Positions 51,132-60,514 of a DNA stretch of 64,000 bases are shown here, one piece after another. Source of the DNA: Eubacterium saphenum ATCC 49989 (GTDB lineage Bacteria; Bacillota; Clostridia; Peptostreptococcales; Anaerovoracaceae); contig GG688422.1 of the NCBI GenBank assembly GCA_000161975.1, forward strand, positions 617,824 through 681,823. The letters run 5' to 3'. The notes below the pieces were generated by a model. The model was not told the origin of the DNA and did not search any database. It saw only the letters and a program-made list of their open reading frames with translations. The translations under genes were made by a program, and so were the position numbers. How positions within the stretch are numbered: position 1 is the stretch's first letter; each line of letters opens with the position of its first letter.

Positions 51132-53228
51132 TTAATGAGCCTCCTGCTCGTATCCACCTTTAATTACTTTTTTAAACCCTTTTGTCGTATAACAAATAAG
51201 TTTATCAAACGCAACCAGCAAAGCCGGTAACAAGAAGATTACCATTATCATGCTTATTATAGCCCCCCTTGACATAAACTGACAGAGTGATCTAACCTGG
51301 TCTATATCGGAAATGATAGCCACTCCCACAGTTGCCGCAAACAATGCCATACCGCTGGAAATAATAGATTTAATGCTGTTTTTAAGTGCTACTTCGGCAG
51401 ACTTTAACTTATCCAACCCATCCCTTCTTGTCTCCAGATATTTATTTGTAAGCAACAAGGCATAATCCACAGTCGCACCAAGCTGAATGGATCCTATGAT
51501 AATCGGCGCAATAAACGGAATGGTGTAGTTTGTGTAATAAGGTATCCCCAGATTTATGAAAATCGCCACCTGTATAACAAATATCAATATTACAGGCAGG
51601 CTAAAGGATCGCATTACAAAAAATATTATCAAAAATACCGCAAGCGCAGAAAACACGTTAACATTCTTAAAGTCCGTATCCGTAACTTCTACCAATCTCT
51701 TCGTTGCTGCAACCTCTCCCAGCGCCATTCCCTTTTTATCGTATTTTTGAACTATTTGATTTATTTTTTCAGTCTGCTTATTCGCCTCATCCGTAGCCGG
51801 TTTATATGCGCTTGGCAATAGAAGCATTTGATGCTCGTTGCCCACGAATTTGTCTTTTAATGCCTTGGGGAAGGCCTCATCAGGTATTAGCGGCTCTTTC
51901 AAGCTGCTATACCCGATGACATTCTTTATCCCGTCCACATTTTCAAGCTCTCGCACCATTGAATATGTTTTGCCCTCGTTCATATTTTTATCCACCAATA
52001 TAATCGTATTTGACATAAGTCCGAATTCTTTTTTTAACTTATCTCCGGCTTTAATGCTATGCAAATTTTTCGGAAACCCATCCAGAAGATCATAATATAC
52101 ATTTACCTTAAAATAACCAAATAATGCCGGCACAAGGATAAGCCCCGCAAGTACAGCGAATATCTTTCTCTTATCCACTATAAACTTTGATAATTTAGAA
52201 AAATCCGGCAACAAACCCCTATGCGAAGTTTTTTCAATAAGTCCGTCAAACATCAGAATGAGTGCCGGTAAAATTGTGATGCTTGCCAAAACACCCAGCA
52301 CGACTCCTTTTGCCATAACAAGTCCCATATCTACACCCAAGGTAAAAGTCATGAAACACAACGCTATAAATCCTGCAACCGTAGTGAGTGAACTTCCTGA
52401 AATTACCGATGCCGTAGTATGTATAGCCTGCGACATCGCCCGTTGTTTATCCCCCGGATAAATAATTTTCTCTCTTTTATATTCATGCCACAAAAATATG
52501 GAATAATCCATAGTCACCGCAAGTTGCAATATCGATGCTATGGATGCTGTAATAAAACTTATTTCACCGAAAAAACTGTTCGTCCCCATATTGTACAATA
52601 TCGCCAAACCTATGCTTGTCATCAAAACAAACGGAAGTAAAAATGATTCAGTAAACAAAATGAGAACCAAAGCTGCAAGCAAAGCTCCCATTCCCACATA
52701 TAGCGGCTTTTGTTTCGCTATAACTTCTCTGCTGTCCATTATAGCGGAAGCCATTCCGCTCACCAATACCTGGTGCCGTGTAATACTTTTTATTTCTTTA
52801 ATTGCATGTGTAGTGCCAACATCTGAAATGTCCGTATCAAGGAAAGCAGCCATAACAGTGCTGTTTCCGGAATTAAACATCTTATATGTCTTTTTAGACA
52901 AAAACTCTCTAGGCATGTTGACATCTACCACGTCATCATACCAAATTACTTTGTTAACATGCTTCACCTTTTTGATCTTTTCCTTAAGCTCCAATAATTG
53001 CTTGTCTTTCATTCCTTCAAAAATCAAAAAGACAAATGCCCCCTTGCCAAACTCTTTTTTTAAAACCTTTGCCCCTTTAACGGTATCCAAATCTTTAGGC
53101 AAATAGCTAAGCATGTCATAATTTATCTTTGTACCTATTATCCCCATTACCGCAGGCAAGACGAGTAATACCGCCACTACTAAAACCAGTATATGCTTTT
53201 TTACTATTACCTGCCCAAACCTTTTCAT
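51132..53228 (-). CDS. MMPL-family RND transporter
   Basis: This 698-residue integral membrane protein is made of two related halves. Each half has a first membrane helix, a large extracellular loop (about 30-170 and 385-510) and a cluster of five helices. The family signature appears as TMDYSIFLWHEYKREKI near 240 and its counterpart GATVDYALLLTNKYLETRRDG near 590, with Asp in the membrane that probably carries protons. Relatives export lipids, pigments or antibiotics. ATG follows GGGAGG. It begins a three-gene run with two secreted partners. The exported substrate is unknown. No TetR-type regulator is adjacent. Confidence 0.9.
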   Translation of the reverse strand: MKRFGQVIVKKHILVLVVAVLLVLPAVMGIIGTKINYDMLSYLPKDLDTVKGAKVLKKEFGKGAFVFLIFEGMKDKQLLELKEKIKKVKHVNKVIWYDDVVDVNMPREFLSKKTYKMFNSGNSTVMAAFLDTDISDVGTTHAIKEIKSITRHQVLVSGMASAIMDSREVIAKQKPLYVGMGALLAALVLILFTESFLLPFVLMTSIGLAILYNMGTNSFFGEISFITASIASILQLAVTMDYSIFLWHEYKREKIIYPGDKQRAMSQAIHTTASVISGSSLTTVAGFIALCFMTFTLGVDMGLVMAKGVVLGVLASITILPALILMFDGLIEKTSHRGLLPDFSKLSKFIVDKRKIFAVLAGLILVPALFGYFKVNVYYDLLDGFPKNLHSIKAGDKLKKEFGLMSNTIILVDKNMNEGKTYSMVRELENVDGIKNVIGYSSLKEPLIPDEAFPKALKDKFVGNEHQMLLLPSAYKPATDEANKQTEKINQIVQKYDKKGMALGEVAATKRLVEVTDTDFKNVNVFSALAVFLIIFFVMRSFSLPVILIFVIQVAIFINLGIPYYTNYTIPFIAPIIIGSIQLGATVDYALLLTNKYLETRRDGLDKLKSAEVALKNSIKSIISSGMALFAATVGVAIISDIDQVRSLCQFMSRGAIISMIMVIFLLPALLVAFDKLICYTTKGFKKVIKGGYEQEAH

Positions 53229-53373
53229 TTAACCTCCCGTTCAAACCTAACTATAATAAACCTTTGTGCTACAGCGACGACAACGCCTCTATGTAATTGC
53301 AAGCTCGCCTCTGCAGACTACTGCTGCCTTGATCCTACAAAATCAACGGCTCTCCGTAGCTACAAATTTAATG

Positions 53374-54075
53374 TTAATTATAATAAACCTTCTGTACGTC
53401 GTCATTTTCTTCAAGCGTATCTATGAGCTTTTCAAGTGCTTTTTTTTCGTCGTCTGTAGGGGTTGCATAAATATTAGGGAGATATTCTATATCAGCTTCG
53501 ATGATGTTTGCGCCTGACTTTTGAATCGCTTCTTTTACGGCTGCAAAATCTTCACTATTCATGATCACTGATATTTCATTCCCTTCGCTTTCAATATTTT
53601 CTGCTCCCGCTTCTACAGCTACATCCATGATTTCTTCTTCCCCCATGTCATCTGTAGCTTCTACCGTAATTACGCCTTTTCTCTCAAACATGTACGATAC
53701 ACATCCCGGAGCACCCAAATTGCCGCCATTTTTGTCAAATGCATGCTTTATTGCCGATGTTGTCCTATTTTTATTATCCGTAAGCACATCCACGATAACC
53801 GCAACACCCCCGGGCGCATAGCCCTCAAACCTGCCTTCTTCGAAATGATCCCCGTCAATCTCGCCGGTACCCTTTTTTATAGCTCTTTCAATGTTATCAT
53901 TCGGCATATTGATCGCCTTTGCCTTGTCTATGGCGTGCTTTAAAGAAAAATTATATTCAGGATCACCGCCCTTCTTGGCAGCTACCATAATCGTCCTCGC
54001 ATGCCTTGTAAACACCTGCGATCGCTTTGAATCTTGCTTTTCCTTTCTGCCCGCTATTGTTCCATGTCTTCCCAT
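53374..54075 (-). CDS. yebC: YebC/PmpR family translation or transcription factor
   Basis: This 233-residue member of the YebC family starts MGRHGTIAGRKEKQDSKRSQVF with KARTIMVAAKKGG-like HARTIMVAAKKGG near 28. The conserved NMPNDNIERAIKKGTGE and FEGYAPGGVAVIV are present. YebC I-type proteins were long called transcriptional regulators and more recently linked to resolving ribosome stalls at proline stretches. The ATG at 54075 follows AGGAGG; a further upstream ATG at 54129 falls in the -35 element. Confidence 0.93.
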   Translation of the reverse strand: MGRHGTIAGRKEKQDSKRSQVFTRHARTIMVAAKKGGDPEYNFSLKHAIDKAKAINMPNDNIERAIKKGTGEIDGDHFEEGRFEGYAPGGVAVIVDVLTDNKNRTTSAIKHAFDKNGGNLGAPGCVSYMFERKGVITVEATDDMGEEEIMDVAVEAGAENIESEGNEISVIMNSEDFAAVKEAIQKSGANIIEADIEYLPNIYATPTDDEKKALEKLIDTLEENDDVQKVYYN

Positions 54076-54100
54076 ATATCCTCCTAAAATACCGGATATA

Positions 54101-54129
54101 ATTCTACTCCTTGATATTTGCCTTGTCAA
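54101..54129 (-). promoter_or_regulatory. Sigma-A promoter of yebC
   Basis: Minus strand TTGACA, exactly 17 nt, TAGAAT. The -10 lies 25 nt before the yebC ATG. Confidence 0.85.
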
Positions 54130-54158
54130 ATTTGCATATTATTTAATAATGCAATAAA

Positions 54159-54192
54159 AAAATATAACTAAGATTGCTCCTAGTTATATTTT
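54159..54192 (-). terminator. Terminator of the alanine/glycine symporter gene
   Basis: Minus strand AAAATATAACTA pairs perfectly over 12 bp with TAGTTATATTTT around 10 nt and continues in T. It starts 32 nt after the symporter stop. Confidence 0.85.
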
Positions 54193-54223
54193 AAAATAAT
54201 GTTGGCTCTATTTGTGCGTTTTA

Positions 54224-55750
54224 CTATTTCTTCTTTTTGTTAAAGCCTTCATCTATTTGCCCTGCATCAAGTCTTGTAAAGTAATCCTTGGTTTCTCGTT
54301 TTATTATGCCACTTAATGCTATTAACGCAATCAAGTTCGGTGCCGCCATGAGTCCGTTAAAGATATCGGCAAACGTCCAAATGAAATTAAGTGTTACGAA
54401 CGGGCCTATCAAAACAGCCAAAATATACAGCACTTTGTAGGTATTGATAACCTTCGCATTTCCTCTTGTAAGATACGCAAGGCATGACTCTCCATAGTAA
54501 TCCCATCCCAATATCGTGGTAAAAGCAAACATCGCCAAACAAATCAAGAGTACGAAACTTGCAAATGCATGTGTCCAAGGTAGTCCTTCACCGAATCCGT
54601 AGATCGTTACATCAACACCCTCAAGTGCAGACTGCTTGTAGGCTCCCGTGATAACCAACATCAATCCTGTCATGGTACATACGATGATGGTGTCCACAAA
54701 AGTACCGGTCATAGATACAAGTCCCTGTCTTACAGGTTCGTTCGTCTTTGCCGCCGCTGCCGCTATAGGTGCAGTACCGAGTCCTGCTTCGTTTGAGAAG
54801 ATACCCCTTGCAACACCGTTTTGGATGGAAGCTCTGATAACCGCTCCGATACCGCCTGCTATAACCGGAGAATATCCGTGACCGAATGCTGATTTTACAA
54901 CAAGCGCTATAGCTCCGCCTACCTTATCACCGTTATATATCAAGATAATCAAACAAACCGTTATGTATAGCACTGCCATAAACGGAACTATGTATGTAGT
55001 AACTGCCGCGATTCTCTTAATTCCACCTATTATAACCAGCCCTACAAATAACGCTACAACAATAGCCGTAATAACCGTAGACCAGCTGTATGATTGATCA
55101 CCTATGGAAAATGCAATGTTTGTCTTATTCGGATCAAAGAAGGTATCTGCCGCCTTTGAAATGCCACTTATCTGCGCAAAAGTTCCCGTTCCCATGAGTG
55201 CCGCAAATGCACCGAAAATTGCAAACAGATTACCCAGCCATCTCCAATTCTTTCCTGCGAACCTCTCACCCATACCTTTTTCTATATAGTAGAACGGTCC
55301 GCCTAATGCCTTACCTGTCTTTTTGTCAAATTGCCTATACTTAACAGCCAGTATTCCTTCAGAATACTTCGTTGCCATACCTACTGCCGCTGCAACAAGC
55401 ATCCAGAATAAAGCGCCGGGTCCGCCTGCCATAACTGCCGTCGCCACTCCGACGATATTTCCTGTACCGATTGTAGCCGCCAGAGCCGTACACAACGCAC
55501 CGAAAGAAGAAACTTCTCCTTCTCCTCCCTCTTCATTAAACCACATGTACTTAAGCGCTTTTCCTAAACGCCTAAACTGCAATCCTCCTGTACGAACTGT
55601 AAGAAGTAAACCTGCTCCCATGATCAAAACGATCAGCGGGATTCCCCATACATTGTCCCTTACCGTCTCTACTACCTTCATAAGAGTGCTGCTCTCACCA
55701 TCAGCCTGTATACTAAATGTAGATGACGTAAGTACGCTCAGTATACCCAT
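54224..55750 (-). CDS. Sodium:alanine/glycine symporter (AGCS family)
   Basis: This 508-residue transporter has about 11 membrane helices. Family motifs are IGTGNIVGVATAV near 92, PFYYIEKGMGERF near 150, ARGIFSNEAGLGTAPIAA near 310 and GWDYYGESCLAYL near 415. The family moves alanine or glycine with sodium. It ends in a basic tail FNKKKK. ATG follows GAGAGGAG. Upstream, 130-147 nt from the start, lies an 18-bp perfect palindrome that may be its operator. No glycine riboswitch is seen in the leader. Confidence 0.93.
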   Translation of the reverse strand: MGILSVLTSSTFSIQADGESSTLMKVVETVRDNVWGIPLIVLIMGAGLLLTVRTGGLQFRRLGKALKYMWFNEEGGEGEVSSFGALCTALAATIGTGNIVGVATAVMAGGPGALFWMLVAAAVGMATKYSEGILAVKYRQFDKKTGKALGGPFYYIEKGMGERFAGKNWRWLGNLFAIFGAFAALMGTGTFAQISGISKAADTFFDPNKTNIAFSIGDQSYSWSTVITAIVVALFVGLVIIGGIKRIAAVTTYIVPFMAVLYITVCLIILIYNGDKVGGAIALVVKSAFGHGYSPVIAGGIGAVIRASIQNGVARGIFSNEAGLGTAPIAAAAAKTNEPVRQGLVSMTGTFVDTIIVCTMTGLMLVITGAYKQSALEGVDVTIYGFGEGLPWTHAFASFVLLICLAMFAFTTILGWDYYGESCLAYLTRGNAKVINTYKVLYILAVLIGPFVTLNFIWTFADIFNGLMAAPNLIALIALSGIIKRETKDYFTRLDAGQIDEGFNKKKK

Positions 55751-55879
55751 CGTATTCTCCTCTCACCTAACACAAACACTTATTACAAATAATCTTATCA
55801 TTAAAACCCTTTAATTCTTCTTGCAAATTGTAATTACCGTATTGAAATTTGAAAGGAAATATTTTTTTAGTATTTTTAG

Positions 55880-55897
55880 CAACAAAACGTTTTGTTG
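55880..55897. promoter_or_regulatory. 18-bp perfect palindrome, LacI-type operator candidate
   Basis: CAACAAAACGTTTTGTTG is its own reverse complement and has the central AACGTT typical of LacI/PurR/CcpA-type sites. It lies between mscS and the symporter gene. A hairpin role as mscS terminator is less likely because the minus strand is not followed by a T-run. Confidence 0.5.
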
Positions 55898-55908
55898 TTT
55901 GTGATTTT

Positions 55909-56670
55909 TTACAACACTTCGATGCCTTCTCCATGGAGAGCCTTATAGCTCTTTTCATACAGACGCTCTTCCAATTCATAATCCTGTTTTGCGCTGCACC
56001 AAGCTCTAAGCTCCAAAACCGCATTCCCTTTTTCTATACCTATGACAGCGACGGAAGGTTCCGGTGACTTCAGTACCAGCTCTTCTTTCTTTGCCGTTTC
56101 GATCAGAATTTGGCGCACGGCATCTATATCCTGCCCGTCTAAAACGTGTAAGACGCATTCTATTCTACGCTTATCTTCCCAGGTATAGTTCACAAAACCC
56201 TCAGACATAATCTTTGCGTTCGGTATGAGAACGAGCTTTGAATCCGTGCCCTTGATAGTTGTAAACATGAGATCTATCTTGGTGACATAACCTACCTGTC
56301 CGTTTGCGACGGATATCCTGTCTCCAAGATTTACTTTTTTAGATGCAAGCACCGAAATGCCTCCCATCACATTAGCCGCTGCATCTTTTAAAATAATAGC
56401 GAGCACTGCTACACCTGCACCTGCCGCTCCTAAAATTCTAACTATCTTTGTATCTAAAGCAACGGACACCGCAAGCATTATTGCTAAAAACACGGCCAAT
56501 ACTGTCTCGGCAGATACCACAAAACCAATGAGTACGTTATCTCTCTTCGACTTTTCAAGTGCCTTTCTCGTAAATCTGATAAACAATTTCCAAAAAATGT
56601 AAACGAGCAACAAATCTATAAGCAGTATAAAGTACTTGTTATGAAACAGATCCTCAAGCGGCCTAGGCAT
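55909..56670 (-). CDS. Small-conductance mechanosensitive channel, MscS family
   Basis: This 253-residue channel opens on osmotic downshift. It has three membrane helices. The pore helix shows the Gly/Ala pattern LGAAGAGVAVLAIILKDAAANVMGG near 90 (quoted in parts: GAAGAGVAVLA and DAAANVMGGI), followed by the beta domain VNLGDRISV and an alpha/beta C-terminus ending in HGEGIEVL. ATG at 56670 lies within the last codons of typA behind AGGAGG, so the two genes overlap by 8 nt and are probably coupled. Confidence 0.93.
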   Translation of the reverse strand: MPRPLEDLFHNKYFILLIDLLLVYIFWKLFIRFTRKALEKSKRDNVLIGFVVSAETVLAVFLAIMLAVSVALDTKIVRILGAAGAGVAVLAIILKDAAANVMGGISVLASKKVNLGDRISVANGQVGYVTKIDLMFTTIKGTDSKLVLIPNAKIMSEGFVNYTWEDKRRIECVLHVLDGQDIDAVRQILIETAKKEELVLKSPEPSVAVIGIEKGNAVLELRAWCSAKQDYELEERLYEKSYKALHGEGIEVL

Positions 56671-58465
56671 GATTCCTCCTTCTCTCAAGCTCCTTTAAAT
56701 ATTTTTTTCTAAGTCTGATTGAACTCGGAGTCACTTCTACGAGTTCATCATTTGCAATGAATTCCAAAGCTTCTTCCAAGGTGAATTCCGTATGTGGCGG
56801 CAACTTCACTGCATCATCGTTTCCGCTTGCTCTCATGTTAGTGGCTTTTTTTGACTTGGACGGGTTCACTTCCATATCCTGCGACCTCGAATTTTTCCCG
56901 ACTATCATTCCTTCATACACCCTATCACCCGGCTTTATGAACAGCTCCACTCTCTCAGCTATATTGTTTAATGCATATCCTGTCGCCGTGCCGTTAGACT
57001 GAGCTATAGCCACTCCGTTTACTCTCTCGACGATTTCACCTTTATATGGCTGAAATTCATATACTCTTCTCACCATGGTACCTTCTCCACGTGTATCATT
57101 GATGAATTCCTGCCTGTAGCCGAGCAAACCTCTGGTGGGCGCTACAAACTCAAGTGTCGTAAAATCATTTTTTGTATGCATGTTTTTCAAAACGCCTTTG
57201 CGCTTATTCAGCTTGGAAATTATAGTTCCTGAATACACTTCGGGCGTGTTGATAACAACTTCTTCCACAGGCTCCAATGTCGCTCCCGAAGCATCCTTTT
57301 TCATTATCACTTCAGGTCTTGAAACAGCAAGTTCATATCCTTCTCTTCGCATATTTTCTATGAGTATGGAAAGGTGCAATTCTCCTCGCCCCGATACCTT
57401 AATGGTATCCATGCTCTCCGTATCCTCTATCAACAGTCCTACGTTTACCTCAAGTTCCTTCTCAAGCCTTTCACGAATATGCCTTGAAGTCAAATATTTT
57501 CCTTCTTCACCTGCAAACGGCGATGAATTAACCATAAAGTTCATAGCAATTGTAGGATCGTCTATCTTTATCATCTCAAGCGGCATGGGATCTTCCGGAT
57601 CACATATGGTCTCCCCAATTGATATATCGTCTATTCCCGATACAACCACGATTTCACCGCTACCGGCCTCTTTAACCTTCGCTCTTCCAAGGCCTTCGTA
57701 GGTAAACACGGATGCTATCTTCTTGGTTACCAATTCTTCCTGCCTGTTGTAGACTACAACCTGTTGGTTCTCTTTTAATACACCCTTGGTTATTCTCCCT
57801 ACACCGAGTCTTCCCAAATAAGCATCGTAATCGAGTGCAGAAATTTGCAGTTGCAAATGCTCACCATTCCTGTCGGGATATGGATCGCAATGCTTGACAA
57901 TGGTTTCCAAAAGCGGCTTAATGCTTCCACTGTCCTCCCCGGGATTTTCAGTGACCATACCCTTCTTTGCAATTCCATAAAGTATTGGGAAATCGAGTTG
58001 CTCGTCATTTGCTTCTAAATCCATGAATAATTCATAGGTCATTTCAATCACTTCGTCAATTCTTGCATCCTTCTTATCTATCTTGTTTATGAGCAAGATT
58101 GGATTCAGCCCCTGTTCAAGTGATTTCTTAAGTACAAATCTCGTTTGCGGCATAGGGCCTTCACTGGAATCCACCAGTAATATCACCGTATCTACTGTTT
58201 TTATGATTCTTTCAACTTCAGAAGAAAAGTCAGCATGTCCGGGCGTATCTACTATATTGATCTTGTAATCTTCGTATTTTATAGAGCAATTTTTAGAATA
58301 AATTGTAATGCCGCGTTCTCTTTCTATCGCATCACTATCCATGATGCAATCCACCTTTTCTTCGTTTTCCCTAAATATTCCGCTTTGATCCAAAAAAGCA
58401 TCCACCAAAGTCGATTTCCCTGCATCAACGTGCGCAATTACAGCTATATTAATTATTTTTGACAT
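56663..58465 (-). CDS. typA: Ribosome-associated GTPase TypA/BipA
   Basis: Translational GTPase that binds the ribosome under stress and helps 50S assembly. G1 AHVDAGKSTLVDAF, G2 RGITI, G3 DTPGHADF and G4 NKIDKKDAR are all present, followed by EF-G-like domains III and V and the TypA-specific C-terminus (IANDELVEVTPSSIRLRKKYL). Length 600 is standard. Its last codons contain the ribosome binding site and start of mscS. Confidence 0.97.
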   Translation of the reverse strand: MSKIINIAVIAHVDAGKSTLVDAFLDQSGIFRENEEKVDCIMDSDAIERERGITIYSKNCSIKYEDYKINIVDTPGHADFSSEVERIIKTVDTVILLVDSSEGPMPQTRFVLKKSLEQGLNPILLINKIDKKDARIDEVIEMTYELFMDLEANDEQLDFPILYGIAKKGMVTENPGEDSGSIKPLLETIVKHCDPYPDRNGEHLQLQISALDYDAYLGRLGVGRITKGVLKENQQVVVYNRQEELVTKKIASVFTYEGLGRAKVKEAGSGEIVVVSGIDDISIGETICDPEDPMPLEMIKIDDPTIAMNFMVNSSPFAGEEGKYLTSRHIRERLEKELEVNVGLLIEDTESMDTIKVSGRGELHLSILIENMRREGYELAVSRPEVIMKKDASGATLEPVEEVVINTPEVYSGTIISKLNKRKGVLKNMHTKNDFTTLEFVAPTRGLLGYRQEFINDTRGEGTMVRRVYEFQPYKGEIVERVNGVAIAQSNGTATGYALNNIAERVELFIKPGDRVYEGMIVGKNSRSQDMEVNPSKSKKATNMRASGNDDAVKLPPHTEFTLEEALEFIANDELVEVTPSSIRLRKKYLKELERRRNHA

Positions 58466-58517
58466 ATTTCTTTATTCTTTCACCCTTACAATACACCTGC
58501 TTCAAACTATGCAACGG

Positions 58518-60488
58518 CTACCAAGAGCCGCCGCCACCTCCGCCGCCGCCCAGTTTACTTATGATGTCCAGCCCTCCTAGGCCGCCCGTAGAAGCTTCAA
58601 CTGTAGACAATGCTGAAAATTCACCTTCCATATCTCTAGTCCATGAACTCATGAAAGTAGAATAGAACAATATGTCATATGCAATGGCACCTGTCAAAAA
58701 TTCAGGCTGTTCTATCCTTATGGTTTCAAACTTCTTTATCCACTTATCGGTTAAGCCGAAAATGTACGCATACGGCAGTACTTTGAAGAAATATTGCGGA
58801 TCTTCATCCACCAAAAGTTTTATCCTGTCTACTTCTGCTGTCTTTATAAATGTCTTAAAACCTAGCAACCTTCCGAGCATTCGATTGGCATAAGGTGTAG
58901 GCCTCTGAATTCTTATAGCAAACAATGATGCAACCAGCGTCATCGCTATCGAAGATACGGCAGCTATCAAGGATTGCTCCGCTATAAAACGAAATGCCAA
59001 CACTTGAACGACGGCAATTAACACCATCTTGATTCCAAGCCCTATATATAATGATTTTTTCGATTTTACAAAACGTTTATCGTAATTCCTCGCCATGAGC
59101 GCTATCAAGCCCAACGTTAAAAGTCCCCCAAGCCCGAGCAACGGGAAATAAACGGTTCCCATATTAGTCAAGGACGAATTTGCAAAAACAGCCATAAAAG
59201 GCAGTGCAGACATTATTACCGCAAGTATTCTAATCATGGCTGCGGACGGCGAAGAAAGACTCTTTTCTCCCACATGTTCTGCCGCTATCGCATTTCCTGC
59301 CGCATCTGCATACATTGAAAATTCTTCCGGCAATTCCTTTAAACTTACAGTATCACCATTTAAGAACAAACCCTCAAACAACTGCTTGGAGTATACGGCT
59401 TCATCATCTGAAATATCCTTCGTCTTTATAAGCTTATACGTACTATCCTTACCGTCAAGCTGTTCGATTTTTAAATATCCTTTTTGCGCAAGATATAAAA
59501 TCTGACCTATCATGTCTTCATTATCATATGTACCGTCTATTATATATCCTGCCTGCATTGGAGAAAGCCCATCGGGAGCCTTGACTTCGACCGTTTCAAT
59601 CATGTTGCGCTTTTTTCTGAAAATAAACCACAGTGCAAGGCATGCAAGGGTTATCACCGCACCTGCCGCAATTCCCTTATATGGATTGATGCTGAGCTTA
59701 GGTGCATTTTCGAAAAAGTTTTTTGGCAATATTGTTCTTAGAACGACCGTTTGATTTAGCTGCATGGGCTTTGTAAGCTCTATGGTTACTGATTTTTCAC
59801 CCTTTGTCGTCTTTATAAAGTCGCTTTGTTTTGAATCGATCTCTCCCTTTTTACCATAGATTACATCTACGCCTTCCACATCGATATCTTGGTTTTTAAT
59901 GGATTTATGAAAGTCTACATTAACCTTTGACTGCTCTATTTCGGTCATCCACCTCTGCGGTAAAAAATTATATGCCAAAAGATCATAGTCCTCTTTAATG
60001 CCGTACAGCTGCACCTTGTATGTGATTGAATATTTATGCCTTCCCGTTATTTTTACATCCTCGTCTCCTATTTTAATAACGGTATTGCCGTTTTTTTCTT
60101 CGACATTATATTCATCATCCACAACTTTTACATCTTTTATATTCATTCGGAATTGCGTTTCTTTGGTTTTTCCGTCTTTTTTATACTTGATCGTTCCGGT
60201 TCTTGGAATCGTGCGAATGATACCCCTTCTTGGATTTTTAAAATCCACATCGATGGTTTCTTGGATATCAATGGATTTGTCCGCCCCCACCTGTGCATCA
60301 ACGTCGAATCTTTTTGTATCAAAATTAACATCCCTTTGTACGGGAGCCACTTTCGTTTGTGAAATGTTCCCCTTAACAAGTGTCCATACATCTGTTTTGA
60401 TCACTATAACAACAGATAAAATCATACATATCGTAGCAATGGTTGCCAAAGCGGGTTTGACACCACCTCTTTTTGAATGTATGTCCAT
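58518..60488 (-). CDS. DUF2207 membrane protein with Gly-rich tail
   Basis: This 656-residue membrane protein has an N-terminal helix at about 15-33, then a DUF2207 beta domain on the outer side (about 50-270; IDVQ-like ESIDIQETIDVDF, GIIRTIPRTG, YSITYKVQLYGIKEDYDLLAYN). A membrane helix lies near 285, a cytoplasmic segment carries AGYIIDGTYDNEDMIG, two more helical pairs follow (about 425-475), and the C-terminal part ends GGGGGGGGSW. That tail is typical of DUF2207/YIGLGH-like proteins. ATG at 60488 has AGGAGG at the right distance. It lies 26 nt after lemA and the two occur together in many bacteria. Role unknown. Confidence 0.85.
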   Translation of the reverse strand: MDIHSKRGGVKPALATIATICMILSVVIVIKTDVWTLVKGNISQTKVAPVQRDVNFDTKRFDVDAQVGADKSIDIQETIDVDFKNPRRGIIRTIPRTGTIKYKKDGKTKETQFRMNIKDVKVVDDEYNVEEKNGNTVIKIGDEDVKITGRHKYSITYKVQLYGIKEDYDLLAYNFLPQRWMTEIEQSKVNVDFHKSIKNQDIDVEGVDVIYGKKGEIDSKQSDFIKTTKGEKSVTIELTKPMQLNQTVVLRTILPKNFFENAPKLSINPYKGIAAGAVITLACLALWFIFRKKRNMIETVEVKAPDGLSPMQAGYIIDGTYDNEDMIGQILYLAQKGYLKIEQLDGKDSTYKLIKTKDISDDEAVYSKQLFEGLFLNGDTVSLKELPEEFSMYADAAGNAIAAEHVGEKSLSSPSAAMIRILAVIMSALPFMAVFANSSLTNMGTVYFPLLGLGGLLTLGLIALMARNYDKRFVKSKKSLYIGLGIKMVLIAVVQVLAFRFIAEQSLIAAVSSIAMTLVASLFAIRIQRPTPYANRMLGRLLGFKTFIKTAEVDRIKLLVDEDPQYFFKVLPYAYIFGLTDKWIKKFETIRIEQPEFLTGAIAYDILFYSTFMSSWTRDMEGEFSALSTVEASTGGLGGLDIISKLGGGGGGGGSW

Positions 60489-60514
60489 AATCATCCTCCT
60501 AGATAAACAATCTT

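Noticed and set aside
55751..55908. Glycine riboswitch in front of the alanine/glycine symporter gene
   Set aside because: The conserved glycine aptamer cores are not present; the leader is AT-rich with one palindrome only.
55767..56024. 85-codon minus-strand frame overlapping the end of mscS
   Set aside because: Most of it lies in another frame of mscS, there is no ribosome binding site and no family is recognised.
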